A DNA stretch of 33,986 nt from CAYRVX01 sp964642165 (GTDB taxonomy: Bacteria > Planctomycetota > Phycisphaerae > SM23-33), in contig CAZXOC010000048.1 of NCBI GenBank assembly GCA_964642165.1, forward strand, positions 1 through 33,986, given 5' to 3'. Of this stretch, positions 24,668 to 33,466 are shown in pieces. The notes beneath the pieces were generated by a model. It had not been told where the DNA came from. It saw only the letters and a program-made list of their open reading frames with translations, and made no database searches. The stretch's first letter is position 1, and every line of letters begins with the position of its first letter. Position numbers and translations under genes: made by a program.

Positions 24668-25688
24668 CGGCCTCGAGCCTCGATTCCAACGCCCGCACGC
24701 GCTTCAGCAGGCCGGGCAACCGCCGCCAGGCCTGGAAGATGCGAAAGGCCTCTCGCGCCGGCATCGCCGGCGTGCCGGCGACCTGCTCGCCGGCAGGCAC
24801 GTCGCGGCTGACGCCCGTGTACGACGCCACCTGCGCGCCGTCGCCCAGCGCGATGTTGTCGCGCAGCCCGGCGTGCCCGCCCACGACGCAGCCGCGACCC
24901 AGGCGAACGCTGCCGGCCAGGCCCGCCTGCCCGATCAGCAGGCTCCCCGCGCCGACCTGGCAGTTGTGGGCGACCTGCACCAGGTTGTCGATCTTCGTCC
25001 CGGCGCCGATTCGCGTGGCCCCGAACTTCGCCCGGTCCACGCACGTGCACGCGCCGATCTCCACGTCGTCCTCGATCACCACGCTGCCGACGTGCGGCAC
25101 GCGCCGGTGCACGCCGTCGATCGCCTGGTAGCCGTACCCCTCGAAGCCGATCACGCTGTTCGGGCCGATCCGGACGCGGTCGCCGATCCGCGCCTCCGCC
25201 CGCACCACGACGCCCTCGAAGAGCACGCAGTCCCGCCCGACGCACACCCGCGGGCCCACGCTCACGTGGGCGCACAGGACCGACCGGTCGCCCACCTTCG
25301 CGCCGCGCCCGACCACGGCGCCCGGCCCGATCGCCGCGCCCGGGCCCACCGCCGCGTCCGGCGCCACGATCGCCGTCGGGTGCACGCCCGCCGGCGGGAG
25401 GTCTTCCGGCCCGGCCAACGCCGTCAGCACGCGGAAGACCGCCTGCGGCACGTCGTCCACGCGGATCAGCGCCATGCGCGCCGCTTCGGGGCGGCCCGGC
25501 TGGCAGATCGCCGCGCCCGCTCCGCTGTCCGCCAGCGCCGCGGCGTGACGGGCGTCGGCGAAGGTCAGGTCGCGCGGACCAGCACGATCCACCGCCGCGA
25601 TCGCCTCCACCGTGACGGACGCATCGCCCTCGACCGCCCCGCCGACGATCTCCGCGACGCGGCCCACTGTCATCGGTTCGTGCGTCAT
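24645..25688 (-). CDS. lpxD: LpxD, UDP-3-O-acyl-glucosamine N-acyltransferase
   Basis: The 347-residue protein has the LpxD layout: an N-terminal uridine-binding domain (~1-100, DLTFADARH), a long left-handed beta-helix of hexapeptide repeats (~100-305) and a C-terminal helix. VQVAHNCQVG holds the catalytic His241 (E. coli His239), and GFEGYGYQ matches the GxDGFG-type loop. It adds the second acyl chain, as an amide, after LpxC. It is the first gene of the lpx operon. ATG at 25688 has GCAGG upstream; an in-frame ATG at 25673 lacks one. A promoter-like pair lies just upstream (25704-25731). Confidence 0.93.
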   Translation of the reverse strand: MTHEPMTVGRVAEIVGGAVEGDASVTVEAIAAVDRAGPRDLTFADARHAAALADSGAGAAICQPGRPEAARMALIRVDDVPQAVFRVLTALAGPEDLPPAGVHPTAIVAPDAAVGPGAAIGPGAVVGRGAKVGDRSVLCAHVSVGPRVCVGRDCVLFEGVVVRAEARIGDRVRIGPNSVIGFEGYGYQAIDGVHRRVPHVGSVVIEDDVEIGACTCVDRAKFGATRIGAGTKIDNLVQVAHNCQVGAGSLLIGQAGLAGSVRLGRGCVVGGHAGLRDNIALGDGAQVASYTGVSRDVPAGEQVAGTPAMPAREAFRIFQAWRRLPGLLKRVRALESRLEAGESSEDD

Positions 25689-25703
25689 GCCTGCAAACCG
25701 CCT

Positions 25704-25731
25704 ATCATAGCCCCGGCCGGGCCGGTTGCAA
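25704..25731 (-). promoter_or_regulatory. Candidate promoter of the lpx operon
   Basis: On the minus strand TTGCAA (25726-25731) and TATGAT (25704-25709) are separated by 16 bp, close to the sigma-70-type consensus. The -10 is only 15 bp from the lpxD ATG at 25688. The leader would be about nine bases, barely room for the GCAGG site. If this is right, lpxD translation is nearly leaderless. Confidence 0.4.
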
Positions 25732-25833
25732 ACGCCAATTCCCCGCTCGGCGCCGCCTGCGACGCCCCACCGCCTGCCGGCTTGCCCCCGCGCCGACAAC
25801 AGGTCGTGAGCGAAGTGACGGCGAATCGCCGGT

Positions 25834-27087
25834 TCACGCCGGAGCCGGTTTCATCCCAGCCTGGAAGTCCGCGCCGGTGGGGTTCTGGAAGACCCGAAGG
25901 CCGAACTCGGGAATGATGGCCAGGACGTGATCGAAGATGTCGGCCTGGATGCCCTCGTAGTGCGCCCAGCGCTGGTCCTTGCAGAACACGTAGATCTGAA
26001 CCGGCAGCCCGCGCTCGGTCGGCGCCAGGTGACGGACGAGAAAGGTCATGTCCTGGTGGATCATCGGGTGGTTCCGCAGGTAGGCTCCCAGGTACGCGCG
26101 GAACGTCCCGATGTTCGTCAGGTGCCGGCCGTTCACCAGATCCGACTCGTCGAAGCCCTTCTCGGCGTTGTGCCCGGCGATTTCCTCCACCTTCCGCTCG
26201 ACGTACTCCGCGATGTACCGGAAGGTCTTGAACCGGGCGAGCATCTCCTCCGTGCAGAAGCGGATGCTGGTCATGTCGATGTGGACGGCCCGCATGATGC
26301 GGCGCCCGCCGGATTCCGTCATGCCGCGCCAGTTCCGGAACGAGTCCGAGATCAGCGCGTACGTCGGGATCGTGCTGACCGTCCTGTCCCAGTTCTGCAC
26401 CTTCACCGTCGTCAGCGAGATGTCCGTCACCGTGCCGTCGGCGCCGTACTTGGGCATCTCGATCCAGTCGCCGATGTGGACCATGTGGTTGAGCGACAGG
26501 TGGATCCCCGCGACGAGCCCGAGGATGGAGTCCTTGAACACCAGCATCAGGACGGCCGCCACCGCCCCCAGCCCGCCCAGCAGGTAGGCGGGGCTTCGCC
26601 CCAGGAGGACCGACACGACCACCACGCCCACGACCAGGAACAGGACGACCTTGACCGCCTGCACGAAGCTGCGAACGGGCATCTTGCGCCCGAACTCGAG
26701 CGTGTCGTGGATCGCCACCAGCGCGTTGAGGAACGCCGTCGCCACGAACGTCCCCGCCAGCAGCAGGTAGATGATCGCCCCCTGCTGCACGACACCCACC
26801 GCCGTCGGCGATCCCGCCAGAGCCACCGGCGCCAGGGCGTAGATCACCAGCGCGGGCGCCAGGTGAGACAGCCGCACGAAGACCTTTCGCTCCACGAGGA
26901 TGTCGTCCCACGTGGTCCGGCTGCGCTCCGCGAAACGCCCGACGCCCTTGACCAGAAACAGCTTGGCGATCGCGTTAGCCAGCCAGGCGAGCAGGAGGAC
27001 GCCGACCAGGGCGATGGCCCCGGCCGCGAAGAGGGCCCACCACTCCTGCAGGCCCCACGTCATCAGCCAGTCTTTGAGTGTTACCAT
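25834..27087 (-). CDS. MscS-family mechanosensitive channel (YbdG/MscM-like)
   Basis: The 417-residue inner-membrane protein has about five membrane segments (~19-38, 72-92, 100-122, 140-162, 165-190). The last is the Gly/Ala-rich pore helix (LLGGLGAVAAVLMLVFKDSI), as in the MscS family. Next comes the beta domain with VHIGDWIEMP and GTVTDISLTTVKVQNWD, the MscS signature. The soluble C-terminus (~270-417) and total length match E. coli YbdG (415 residues), which acts as a low-threshold (MscM) channel in osmotic downshock. GGGAGG precedes the ATG. It lies 145 bp upstream of lpxD and 55 bp downstream of the Gfo/Idh gene. Confidence 0.9.
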   Translation of the reverse strand: MVTLKDWLMTWGLQEWWALFAAGAIALVGVLLLAWLANAIAKLFLVKGVGRFAERSRTTWDDILVERKVFVRLSHLAPALVIYALAPVALAGSPTAVGVVQQGAIIYLLLAGTFVATAFLNALVAIHDTLEFGRKMPVRSFVQAVKVVLFLVVGVVVVSVLLGRSPAYLLGGLGAVAAVLMLVFKDSILGLVAGIHLSLNHMVHIGDWIEMPKYGADGTVTDISLTTVKVQNWDRTVSTIPTYALISDSFRNWRGMTESGGRRIMRAVHIDMTSIRFCTEEMLARFKTFRYIAEYVERKVEEIAGHNAEKGFDESDLVNGRHLTNIGTFRAYLGAYLRNHPMIHQDMTFLVRHLAPTERGLPVQIYVFCKDQRWAHYEGIQADIFDHVLAIIPEFGLRVFQNPTGADFQAGMKPAPA

Positions 27088-27142
27088 CCGTCCGTCCTCC
27101 CACGCGCCGCGCGGTCACCGCTTCCGTCCCGGCGGCCTCGCG

Positions 27143-28225
27143 TCACTGGACCGATTCGAACGTCGACGCCACCGGCACGGTCTGGCCCGTCTCGCTCGCC
27201 TCGAGCGCCGACAGGCAGATGTCCAGCACGTGGTACGCCGCCGCAGCGGGGCACGTCAGCGGCGCGCCCTGCCGGATCGCCGCTGCCAGGTTCCGCAGGC
27301 CGTAGGCGAAGTCCACGCCCGCATACGGTTCGCGGTCCGGCGGGACCTCCGTCCACTCGCGCTCGCCCGGCCGGCAGAGGCGGATCTTCGCGTTGAACGC
27401 CGGGGCGGACTCGAACCAGATCGACCCGTCCCGCCCGTGCAGCTCGATGCCCGACTGGGCGCTCTTGACGTTGAAGAAGCTCGTCGTCAGCCGACCGTGC
27501 GCCCCGCACGCCAGGCCCATCAGCACCACGCTGTGGTCCGGGTTGGTCACCGCGTACGTCTGGCCCTCCTTCGGGCCCGAGCCGATCGTCCGCTCCGGCA
27601 GGCGGATGCCGCCCATCGCGCGGACCCACTCCACCGAACCGAAAATCTGCGTGATCACGCTGAGCGGGTAGCAGCCGACGTCCAGCAGCGGCCCGGCGCC
27701 GTACGAGTAGAACGCCTCCGGGTCCGGATGCCACGTCTCGATCCGCCCGTGGTTCATCTCGCCGTAGATCTCCATCACCTCGCCGATCAGCCCCTCGCGC
27801 ACGACACGCCGGAGCGTCTGCTGCGCCTCGCCCAGGATCACCGACGGCGAACAGCCGAACACCAGCCCCCGCTTCGCCGCCAGGGCGATGATCCGCCGGC
27901 CGTCTTCGCGCGTGCTGGCCAGCGGCTTCTCGCTGTGGACGTGCTTGCCGCCTTCCAGCAGCGCGGTGGTCACCTCGGCGTGCTCGGTGTGCGTGGTGAT
28001 GTTGAGCGCGGCGGTGACCTCGCCGTCCGCGAGCAGCTCGTCCAGGTTCGCGTAGCCCTTCACGCCGTACTTCTCCGCGAAGGCCGCCGTACGCTCGGGG
28101 AGGATGTCGTAGCCGCCGACGAGCTTCACGACGTCGGCGTGGCCGGCGCGCATCTGGTCGGCGTATTTCCCGGAGATGTTCCCGCAACCGACGAAGGCGA
28201 TTCCTACCGGTCCTTCACTGCCCAT
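27143..28225 (-). CDS. Gfo/Idh/MocA family oxidoreductase
   Basis: The 360-residue NAD(P)-dependent sugar dehydrogenase has a Rossmann start (IAFVGCGNISGKYADQM), the EKPL loop (~100) and the C-terminal open-sheet domain with GAGPLLDVGCYPLSVI (~195-210), where conserved Asp and Tyr/His residues bind substrate. No signal peptide is present, so it is cytoplasmic. AGGAGAGG precedes the ATG at 28225. A remnant TIM-barrel isomerase tail ends 40 bp upstream (28266); Gfo/Idh genes are often paired with such isomerases in sugar or inositol catabolism. The substrate is not evident. It is only distantly like the GnnA-like protein at 20643-21695. Confidence 0.88.
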   Translation of the reverse strand: MGSEGPVGIAFVGCGNISGKYADQMRAGHADVVKLVGGYDILPERTAAFAEKYGVKGYANLDELLADGEVTAALNITTHTEHAEVTTALLEGGKHVHSEKPLASTREDGRRIIALAAKRGLVFGCSPSVILGEAQQTLRRVVREGLIGEVMEIYGEMNHGRIETWHPDPEAFYSYGAGPLLDVGCYPLSVITQIFGSVEWVRAMGGIRLPERTIGSGPKEGQTYAVTNPDHSVVLMGLACGAHGRLTTSFFNVKSAQSGIELHGRDGSIWFESAPAFNAKIRLCRPGEREWTEVPPDREPYAGVDFAYGLRNLAAAIRQGAPLTCPAAAAYHVLDICLSALEASETGQTVPVASTFESVQ

Positions 28226-28265
28226 GGTGTCCTCTCCTGTGAACGGGTTGATCGGTCGGCCGGGG

Positions 28266-28450
28266 TCACCAGCCCAGGGCCTCCCGCACGAATTGGCGAC
28301 TGATCCGGAGGCTGTCGCGAATGGGCCGCGTGGGCTCGAAGTCGGCCTCGTGGGCCAGCTCGATGACCGCGTCGCCGCCGCCAAGCCCTCGCAACGCCTC
28401 TCGACGACCGCCTGCGGGGATTCCTCGGCCGATGCGTCCCTTCGCCAGCC
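28266..28450 (-). pseudogene. Tail of a GC-rich TIM-barrel isomerase gene (remnant)
   Basis: The last ~60-70 codons of the frame ending at 28266 look like the end of a xylose-isomerase-like TIM barrel. The sequence runs GRIGRGIP, an REALRGLG helix, GDAVIELAHEADFEP as strand 8, then a closing helix ending REALGW. This piece is GC-rich like the DNA to its left, and it directly precedes a Gfo/Idh gene, its usual neighbour. The rest of that gene is missing; the frame instead continues into a different, lower-GC TIM-barrel gene. The upstream limit of the remnant is approximate. Confidence 0.45.
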
Positions 28451-29498
28451 CTCGCAGCCGCATCAGGCCGGCCTTGTGAGGGAGGCGTCTTTCCGGGCTT
28501 CCGAAAGGGGTTTGGACCATACTATACTCCCGCAACCCGTGACGGTTGCATTGTCCCTTCTGTGTCGGCAATGGGGCGACTATGGGTTTCAGCGTCTTCC
28601 GTTTGATCTGCTCCCACGCCCGGTATGCCCGGTTGAGTTTGCCTGGAATGTCGCCGCTTTGCGTGTAGCCCATCGTGCCCAGCGGGCCTTGGTAGTCGAT
28701 CTCGCGGAGCGTGCGGACCAGCGGCGCCATGTCGAAGCTGCCTTCGCCCAAGATCTTGTGCGTGGCCTTGTCTTTGTCCGTGCCCTGGATAACGACGATC
28801 ATCAGGTACGGCTTCGCTTTGATGAGATCCTCGCGCAGCTTGTCGAGATCCCGATTCCCCACGGCCTGCCAGTGGTGCAGGTGGAACATCACGCCAACGT
28901 TGCGCCGATCGACGGCCTTGGCGATTCGCACGTTGTCCTCGATCGTTTCAATCCAATTGCCGATGTGCATGTACGGCGCGACGCCGCCCAGACCGTGCTT
29001 CTTCGCGTCGCTCGACATTTCGCGGAGGATCTTCACCGCCATCTCAACGGCCTTGGGGTCCTTTCGATCCATCTTCTTGCGGCTGCCGACCGACGGGACC
29101 AAGACGACTTTCGTGCCCTTCAGCAGCGGGAGGTTGTCCTTGATCACCTTCGGGTACGTGCCGTCCTCGATGTAAAAACGCGCGTGAATCGCGGTCAATC
29201 GCATGTTGTGCTTCTTCAGCGCCGCGAGATAGGCCGGCAGCGTCTTCCACCGCCGCGGATCGTCCTTAAGCGAAAGCAGCACGCTGTCGTAGCCCCGCTC
29301 GGCCAAAATCGCGATCTGCGCGGCCGGATCGTTCCACTTGTGCTTGTAAAACCAGTTGGTCATCGCGAAGTGGTGGTCTTGCCAGTTCAAGTCCTGCACG
29401 AGATCGACCTTCATGTCCTTGTCTGTCGCAGGGGCCGCGATGGCTGCTGTCCACGCGAACAGGAGCAACACAAATGAGTTTCTCAGCGCTATGCACAT
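28266..29498 (-). CDS. Exported TIM-barrel isomerase/epimerase-like protein, chimeric 3' end
   Basis: The frame encodes 410 residues, with a perfect AAGGAGG site before the ATG at 29498 and a signal peptide (residues 1-22). Residues ~30-300 are a sugar phosphate isomerase/epimerase (AP_endonuc_2-like) TIM barrel: strands such as YDSVLLSL, MRLTAIHARFYI, GTKVVLVPSV, VGVMFHLHHW and YLMIVVIQGTD follow family order. A natural end is expected soon after AYRAWEQIKRKTLK (~300). The frame instead runs on for ~110 residues into GC-rich DNA, ending with what looks like the tail of a second TIM-barrel gene. A rearrangement, frameshift or assembly join is likely. The catalytic residues and substrate are unknown; export of such proteins is common in planctomycetes. 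Confidence 0.7.
   Translation of the reverse strand: MCIALRNSFVLLLFAWTAAIAAPATDKDMKVDLVQDLNWQDHHFAMTNWFYKHKWNDPAAQIAILAERGYDSVLLSLKDDPRRWKTLPAYLAALKKHNMRLTAIHARFYIEDGTYPKVIKDNLPLLKGTKVVLVPSVGSRKKMDRKDPKAVEMAVKILREMSSDAKKHGLGGVAPYMHIGNWIETIEDNVRIAKAVDRRNVGVMFHLHHWQAVGNRDLDKLREDLIKAKPYLMIVVIQGTDKDKATHKILGEGSFDMAPLVRTLREIDYQGPLGTMGYTQSGDIPGKLNRAYRAWEQIKRKTLKPIVAPLPTQKGQCNRHGLREYSMVQTPFGSPERRLPHKAGLMRLRGLAKGRIGRGIPAGGRREALRGLGGGDAVIELAHEADFEPTRPIRDSLRISRQFVREALGW
28532..28549. repeat. Inverted repeat near composition break
   Basis: GCAACC at 28532-28537 and GGTTGC at 28544-28549 pair around a 6-base loop. Next to it on the minus strand is TATAGTATGG (28517-28526), a good -10-like element. Both lie inside the chimeric TIM-barrel frame, where regulatory DNA is not expected. 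This supports a join of unrelated segments near here. Confidence 0.35.
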
Positions 29499-29617
29499 GG
29501 CGCCTCCTTGGCACCGCTCTCGCCGGCCCCCCGGGCCGGCCTGTCGTTTGTGCTATTTCAGGTGGATCGCTAACACCACTCCCGAGCAGCGCATGGATCC
29601 CGCCCGCTCAGAGAGAT

Positions 29618-32068
29618 CTATTGATCCTCCTGGATCACGCCGGTGCGGATCAAAACGACGTCGCTCCGCCGCTCTTTGGGGATCACTTCCAGGTATCTCA
29701 TCCTGCCCGATCGGACTTTGCCTTCCACGATGGTTTGCCTGGGAGCGTGCAGCTTGAAATCCACGTCCCACTGCTTTGGCCACGCCGGCAGCAGGCGGAT
29801 CTTCCCCGCCTTGCCACTTCGAGTCTCCTCTGGCGAAGCGTGCGTCTGCATCAGCATTTCCTGCAAGCCGATCATGCCGCTGCCGCCCCAGTTGTGGTCG
29901 GGGGCCCAGTCGATCGTATGGGGCCAGAAAGCGGGGAAGCGGTACGGCCCGTTCTTCATCTTGCTGATGTTGAGCTTGCGCGCCAGCGCGGCGTCGCCAA
30001 GCCTCGGCGCGTGGATATTGGCTTGTTCCCAGGCCCTCGTCGCCAAACGGTCTCTTCCGGTGGCCAGGGAGGTCCGCCTCATCAGATCCAGATCGGGCAG
30101 ACCGAGACCATACAACTCATAGGGATAGAGCGGGAACATCTCGGGACAGTGCCAACTGCGGTGGCCGTGGTTTTCGGACGGCTTCAAGTATCTGCCGCCG
30201 AACTTGTCGCTCTTACCGGTAGGCATCTCCGGCAGACGATCAAGTATGATCTGCCAGCGTTTCTTCTTTGCAGCAGATGTGTACTTCTCCGGCAAGGCCT
30301 TGAGTTCAGTCAGGACGCGCCGCAGTCCGGCGATCACGCTGGTGGGGTTCCGCGCATCCCAATGCCCCTCGAGCGTATTTGCCGGATAAATCTCCAGTTT
30401 CCCGTCATGATCCAGTTCCTTGCCGGTGAGCTTCTTGCAGCGATAACGGTAATGCTCGTCATAGAAGATGACCGACTGCTCGATCAGCGGCAGGTACCTG
30501 GCAATGTCCGCTCCCGAGAACTGATGATACTGCAGTATGAGCCAGGACCAGTCCAATTGCTCCTCGTAGACCTTGCCGCCTGCGCGGTTGACCTGGACGC
30601 CGACCTCGAAGTTCTGCGGCCGGCCCCGACCACCGCCTTCGAAGAACCCGTATTGGCACGCACCCGGCAGTCCGGTAATGGCGGACTGTTCCTCAAAGCA
30701 ACAGCCGTCGTGCTTCCAGTAATGCCGCACCCGCGCCGTGGCGTTAGGCAGTCCGTTCAGATAGAAACTGAAACCCGACGGCATCAGGTCAAAATCGCCG
30801 GTTTTGAGCATCGGACGATAGACCAGTCGCTGGTTCTGAGCGGTGAAGGCCGCTCCCCATTGACGATGGTCAGGCGTGTAGCCGGGTCCTTTCTTGCCGT
30901 TCACGTAGAGCGGATCGAACGTGAACAGGCCCCCGTTGAACAGCGTCGGTTCGCGGCCGTTCGCGTTGCTCGCGAGCATGTAGCGGAAGAGCTGGTAGTT
31001 GCGGCCCAGGCGCCATCCGATGTCCTTTTCGCCGCGGCGGGAGTTAATGACCAGATGGCTCCGGCTCCAGAAGTCGGACCACCACTTCAGATTGCCTTTC
31101 CAGGCCTTTGCATCTTCTTGCGGCGAAAGGTCGATCAGTTCCTGCAGCGCCGCGTCCCAGCCATCCTGCTTCCCGACCTGATCGACATGCAGGCAGACGC
31201 GCACGCGGTGCGATCTCGCCGGGGCCTTGCTGACATACTTCCAGCCGCGAAACGGGCATTCCGCATACTTGCCGCTTGTTTCTCCCGCCAGGGCGAAACC
31301 GTCACCCATCAGCGCTCCGCCCCAGACAAGATTCTCGAGGGGGTTCGCCAGTTGGTCGCGAACCGGCTCCAGGCCCTGCTGCTTCACCTGGAAGTTGAAG
31401 CAGTCCTTGGAGTTGTCCACCCGGTGATGGAAACGGACGAGCTTCGCGTCGGCGCGGATTTCGTCCTTGTAGAGAAACACCTTCCCCGGGTAGGCGTCGT
31501 AGTTGATCATGCACATGGCGCGACGGCCATGTTTGCTGCGGTCCTTGGGAAGCTCGATCGTCTCGGCCCGCCAGGACTCGTACGTCGCCTCGACCGTGAC
31601 GGGGTTGTCCGACTTGACGTCCAGGTGAACAATCGGCCGAGCGACCTCGACCCAGACCCTCACCGCCAGGCCGGCGCCGTCAGGAAACGTTCCGTTGACC
31701 GACACGTATCCCTCGCGAAGTTTCAGCTCCTGACGAAACTTGCCCGTTTGAAACGGATTTGGCGCGAACCTCACCCTGACCCGGCCGGGCTTCAGCAACG
31801 CGCCGTTCTCGTCCCGGTAGCCCGCCCGGCCCATGTAGAGCAGCAGCTCGTCGTTTTCGACCCAGACGTTGACGCCGATATCCCCGCCGCTGCAGGGCAT
31901 CGACTCGCCGGCGTTCTTGCTTTGGCTCGTCCAGACGACGTTGTACTGGTCCATGAGATGGCTTTCGGCCAATGCCCTGTCACCTCCCGGGTTATCCTGT
32001 CCTGTGGCCGTCGCCGGCAGTTGGGCCAATAGGAGCGCAATTCCCGATATCAGTGTCTCGTTTCGCAT
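29618..32068 (-). CDS. Secreted DUF5703/GH95-like glycosidase
   Basis: The 816-residue protein has a signal peptide (1-23) and GGAGGGA before its ATG. Residues ~30-260 are the N-terminal beta-sandwich of the DUF5703 type (YNVVWTSQSKNAGESMPCSG, then GDIGVNVWVENDELLLYMGR). Residues ~300-700 are an alpha/alpha barrel, and the C-terminal part (NWGGSGMIGLQEMLMQ, then IRLLPAWPKQW) matches the GH95 pattern of GNxGxxxxxxEMLLQSH and LLPALPxxW. GH95 enzymes are inverting alpha-L-fucosidases or galactosidases; the actual sugar is not shown by the sequence. The gene overlaps the upstream toroid-protein frame by 77 bp. Its lower GC sets it apart from genes left of 28.4 kb. Confidence 0.82.
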   Translation of the reverse strand: MRNETLISGIALLLAQLPATATGQDNPGGDRALAESHLMDQYNVVWTSQSKNAGESMPCSGGDIGVNVWVENDELLLYMGRAGYRDENGALLKPGRVRVRFAPNPFQTGKFRQELKLREGYVSVNGTFPDGAGLAVRVWVEVARPIVHLDVKSDNPVTVEATYESWRAETIELPKDRSKHGRRAMCMINYDAYPGKVFLYKDEIRADAKLVRFHHRVDNSKDCFNFQVKQQGLEPVRDQLANPLENLVWGGALMGDGFALAGETSGKYAECPFRGWKYVSKAPARSHRVRVCLHVDQVGKQDGWDAALQELIDLSPQEDAKAWKGNLKWWSDFWSRSHLVINSRRGEKDIGWRLGRNYQLFRYMLASNANGREPTLFNGGLFTFDPLYVNGKKGPGYTPDHRQWGAAFTAQNQRLVYRPMLKTGDFDLMPSGFSFYLNGLPNATARVRHYWKHDGCCFEEQSAITGLPGACQYGFFEGGGRGRPQNFEVGVQVNRAGGKVYEEQLDWSWLILQYHQFSGADIARYLPLIEQSVIFYDEHYRYRCKKLTGKELDHDGKLEIYPANTLEGHWDARNPTSVIAGLRRVLTELKALPEKYTSAAKKKRWQIILDRLPEMPTGKSDKFGGRYLKPSENHGHRSWHCPEMFPLYPYELYGLGLPDLDLMRRTSLATGRDRLATRAWEQANIHAPRLGDAALARKLNISKMKNGPYRFPAFWPHTIDWAPDHNWGGSGMIGLQEMLMQTHASPEETRSGKAGKIRLLPAWPKQWDVDFKLHAPRQTIVEGKVRSGRMRYLEVIPKERRSDVVLIRTGVIQEDQ

Positions 32069-33416
32069 CTTCTTCCCTCCTGAATGCCGCGACGCCCTTG
32101 GGTTGATCCGTTGACGCGCGAGGCCGTGAGTTCCTGACGAAGTCGAGCAAGTACAGGATTGCGCCCGTGTGGCAACTGTACCACCATTGACGGTAGGTAA
32201 ATCCCACAAGGATTCGGTTGTCGGGTTGGAGGTAATAGGTGATGTAGTTGGCGGTCTGGACGGCACGTTGCCGCATCTTCTCGTTGCCGGTCGCCTCGGA
32301 AAGTCCCAGCAGCATCGACGCCCAGTTCAGGCTGTGGATACCCATGACCACGTTGCATGCCAATTGCTCGCGAATCCCCTCGGCCGGCTCGAAACCGTTG
32401 ATCTTGTCCAGAAACACCTTCTCGATCCAGGCGTTGAGTTCCTTGGCCATTCCGAGGTAGCGATTGGCGTCTGTCCGGTGGGCGAGTAGATAACGGATCG
32501 TGTCGAGGCAATCGTAGTTGGTCCGGTTCGACTTCCTGTCCGGGATGTCCTCGTAGAAGCCGCGAAAGTCCTTGGTCTTGATGGGGCCGTTCACCAACCA
32601 ATTCCAGGCCAGGTCCCGGTTGGCCCGGTAATGGTCACTGCCCTTGATCTTGCCCAGAGACTCGAAGAGCATGACGGCGTAGATGACGCTGCTGGTGTAC
32701 TCCTCGATGACCTTTTCGGTCTTGGGGTCGACGCGGAACGGCCAGGCGCCGTTCGGCCGCTGCCGTTGTGCCAGCGTGTTCCCAATGGCTTCGGCCGCCT
32801 TCAGGAATCGTGTCTCACCGGTGGCTTCGTGTAGCTGGAGATAGGCCAAGCCCATGATGGCCGCTTTGTCCGGCATCAGGCCGCTTCCGTCACGAAAGCC
32901 GCCGGGCCTCTTTTCCTGGAACGTGCTGTAGGGCAGGTTGCCGTAGGCCCAGTCGCCGGGCGTGCTGTGAGCGATATTCCAGTCCGCCAGCTTGACCGCT
33001 TCCTTAAGCGCACGGGCGTCTTTGGCGTATCTCCAGTAGCCGACGAAGGCCCGAATCAGCAGCGCGTGGTGAAACGCGGGGTAGGAAACAAACCGGTCGA
33101 CGGAACGTGGAAACGGCGCACCGTTATGCTGCAGGTTCGAATAGTACACCCACGGCATCTGGGTGTGTCCCTTCTCGTCAAGGAGCGTGGCGGCGGGGCC
33201 CTTAAACCACTTCAGGTGGTCTTTCAGCAGGAACGCCATGCCGCGGCGGATCGTTTCATCGTAGGACTGGAGCGGCAGCAGATTGCCCTGCTCGTCGCGA
33301 TTCGGGTCGGCGACCGTGATCGTGGATTTCCATTCCCTAAGCAGCGACGGATTGCGGGCCTGCACCGGCGGCGACGCGATGACGAGAATCCACGCCAGAT
33401 GGACTCCAAGTCTCAT
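31992..33416 (-). CDS. Secreted alpha/alpha-toroid protein
   Basis: The 474-residue protein has a signal peptide (MRLGVHLAWILVIASPPVQA) and AAGGAAG before the ATG at 33416; an ATG 30 bp upstream lacks a site. The body is paired helices with repeated short motifs: FVSYPAFHHALLIRAF, DKAAIMGLAYLQLHEATGE, TSSVIYAVMLFESL and LNWASMLLGLSEATGNE. This is the alpha/alpha-toroid pattern of glycosidases, polysaccharide lyases and glucuronyl epimerases. No family is assigned and catalytic residues are not identified. The last ~25 residues overlap the signal-peptide region of the next gene and look unlike protein, so the original stop may lie slightly earlier and have been lost. It probably works with the GH95-like enzyme in glycan use. 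Confidence 0.72.
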   Translation of the reverse strand: MRLGVHLAWILVIASPPVQARNPSLLREWKSTITVADPNRDEQGNLLPLQSYDETIRRGMAFLLKDHLKWFKGPAATLLDEKGHTQMPWVYYSNLQHNGAPFPRSVDRFVSYPAFHHALLIRAFVGYWRYAKDARALKEAVKLADWNIAHSTPGDWAYGNLPYSTFQEKRPGGFRDGSGLMPDKAAIMGLAYLQLHEATGETRFLKAAEAIGNTLAQRQRPNGAWPFRVDPKTEKVIEEYTSSVIYAVMLFESLGKIKGSDHYRANRDLAWNWLVNGPIKTKDFRGFYEDIPDRKSNRTNYDCLDTIRYLLAHRTDANRYLGMAKELNAWIEKVFLDKINGFEPAEGIREQLACNVVMGIHSLNWASMLLGLSEATGNEKMRQRAVQTANYITYYLQPDNRILVGFTYRQWWYSCHTGAILYLLDFVRNSRPRASTDQPKGVAAFRREEDAKRDTDIGNCAPIGPTAGDGHRTG

Positions 33417-33466
33417 GCCGACTTCCTTGCTCTGGCTTGTTCGCATGGTGCTACACCCCTCTTCAC

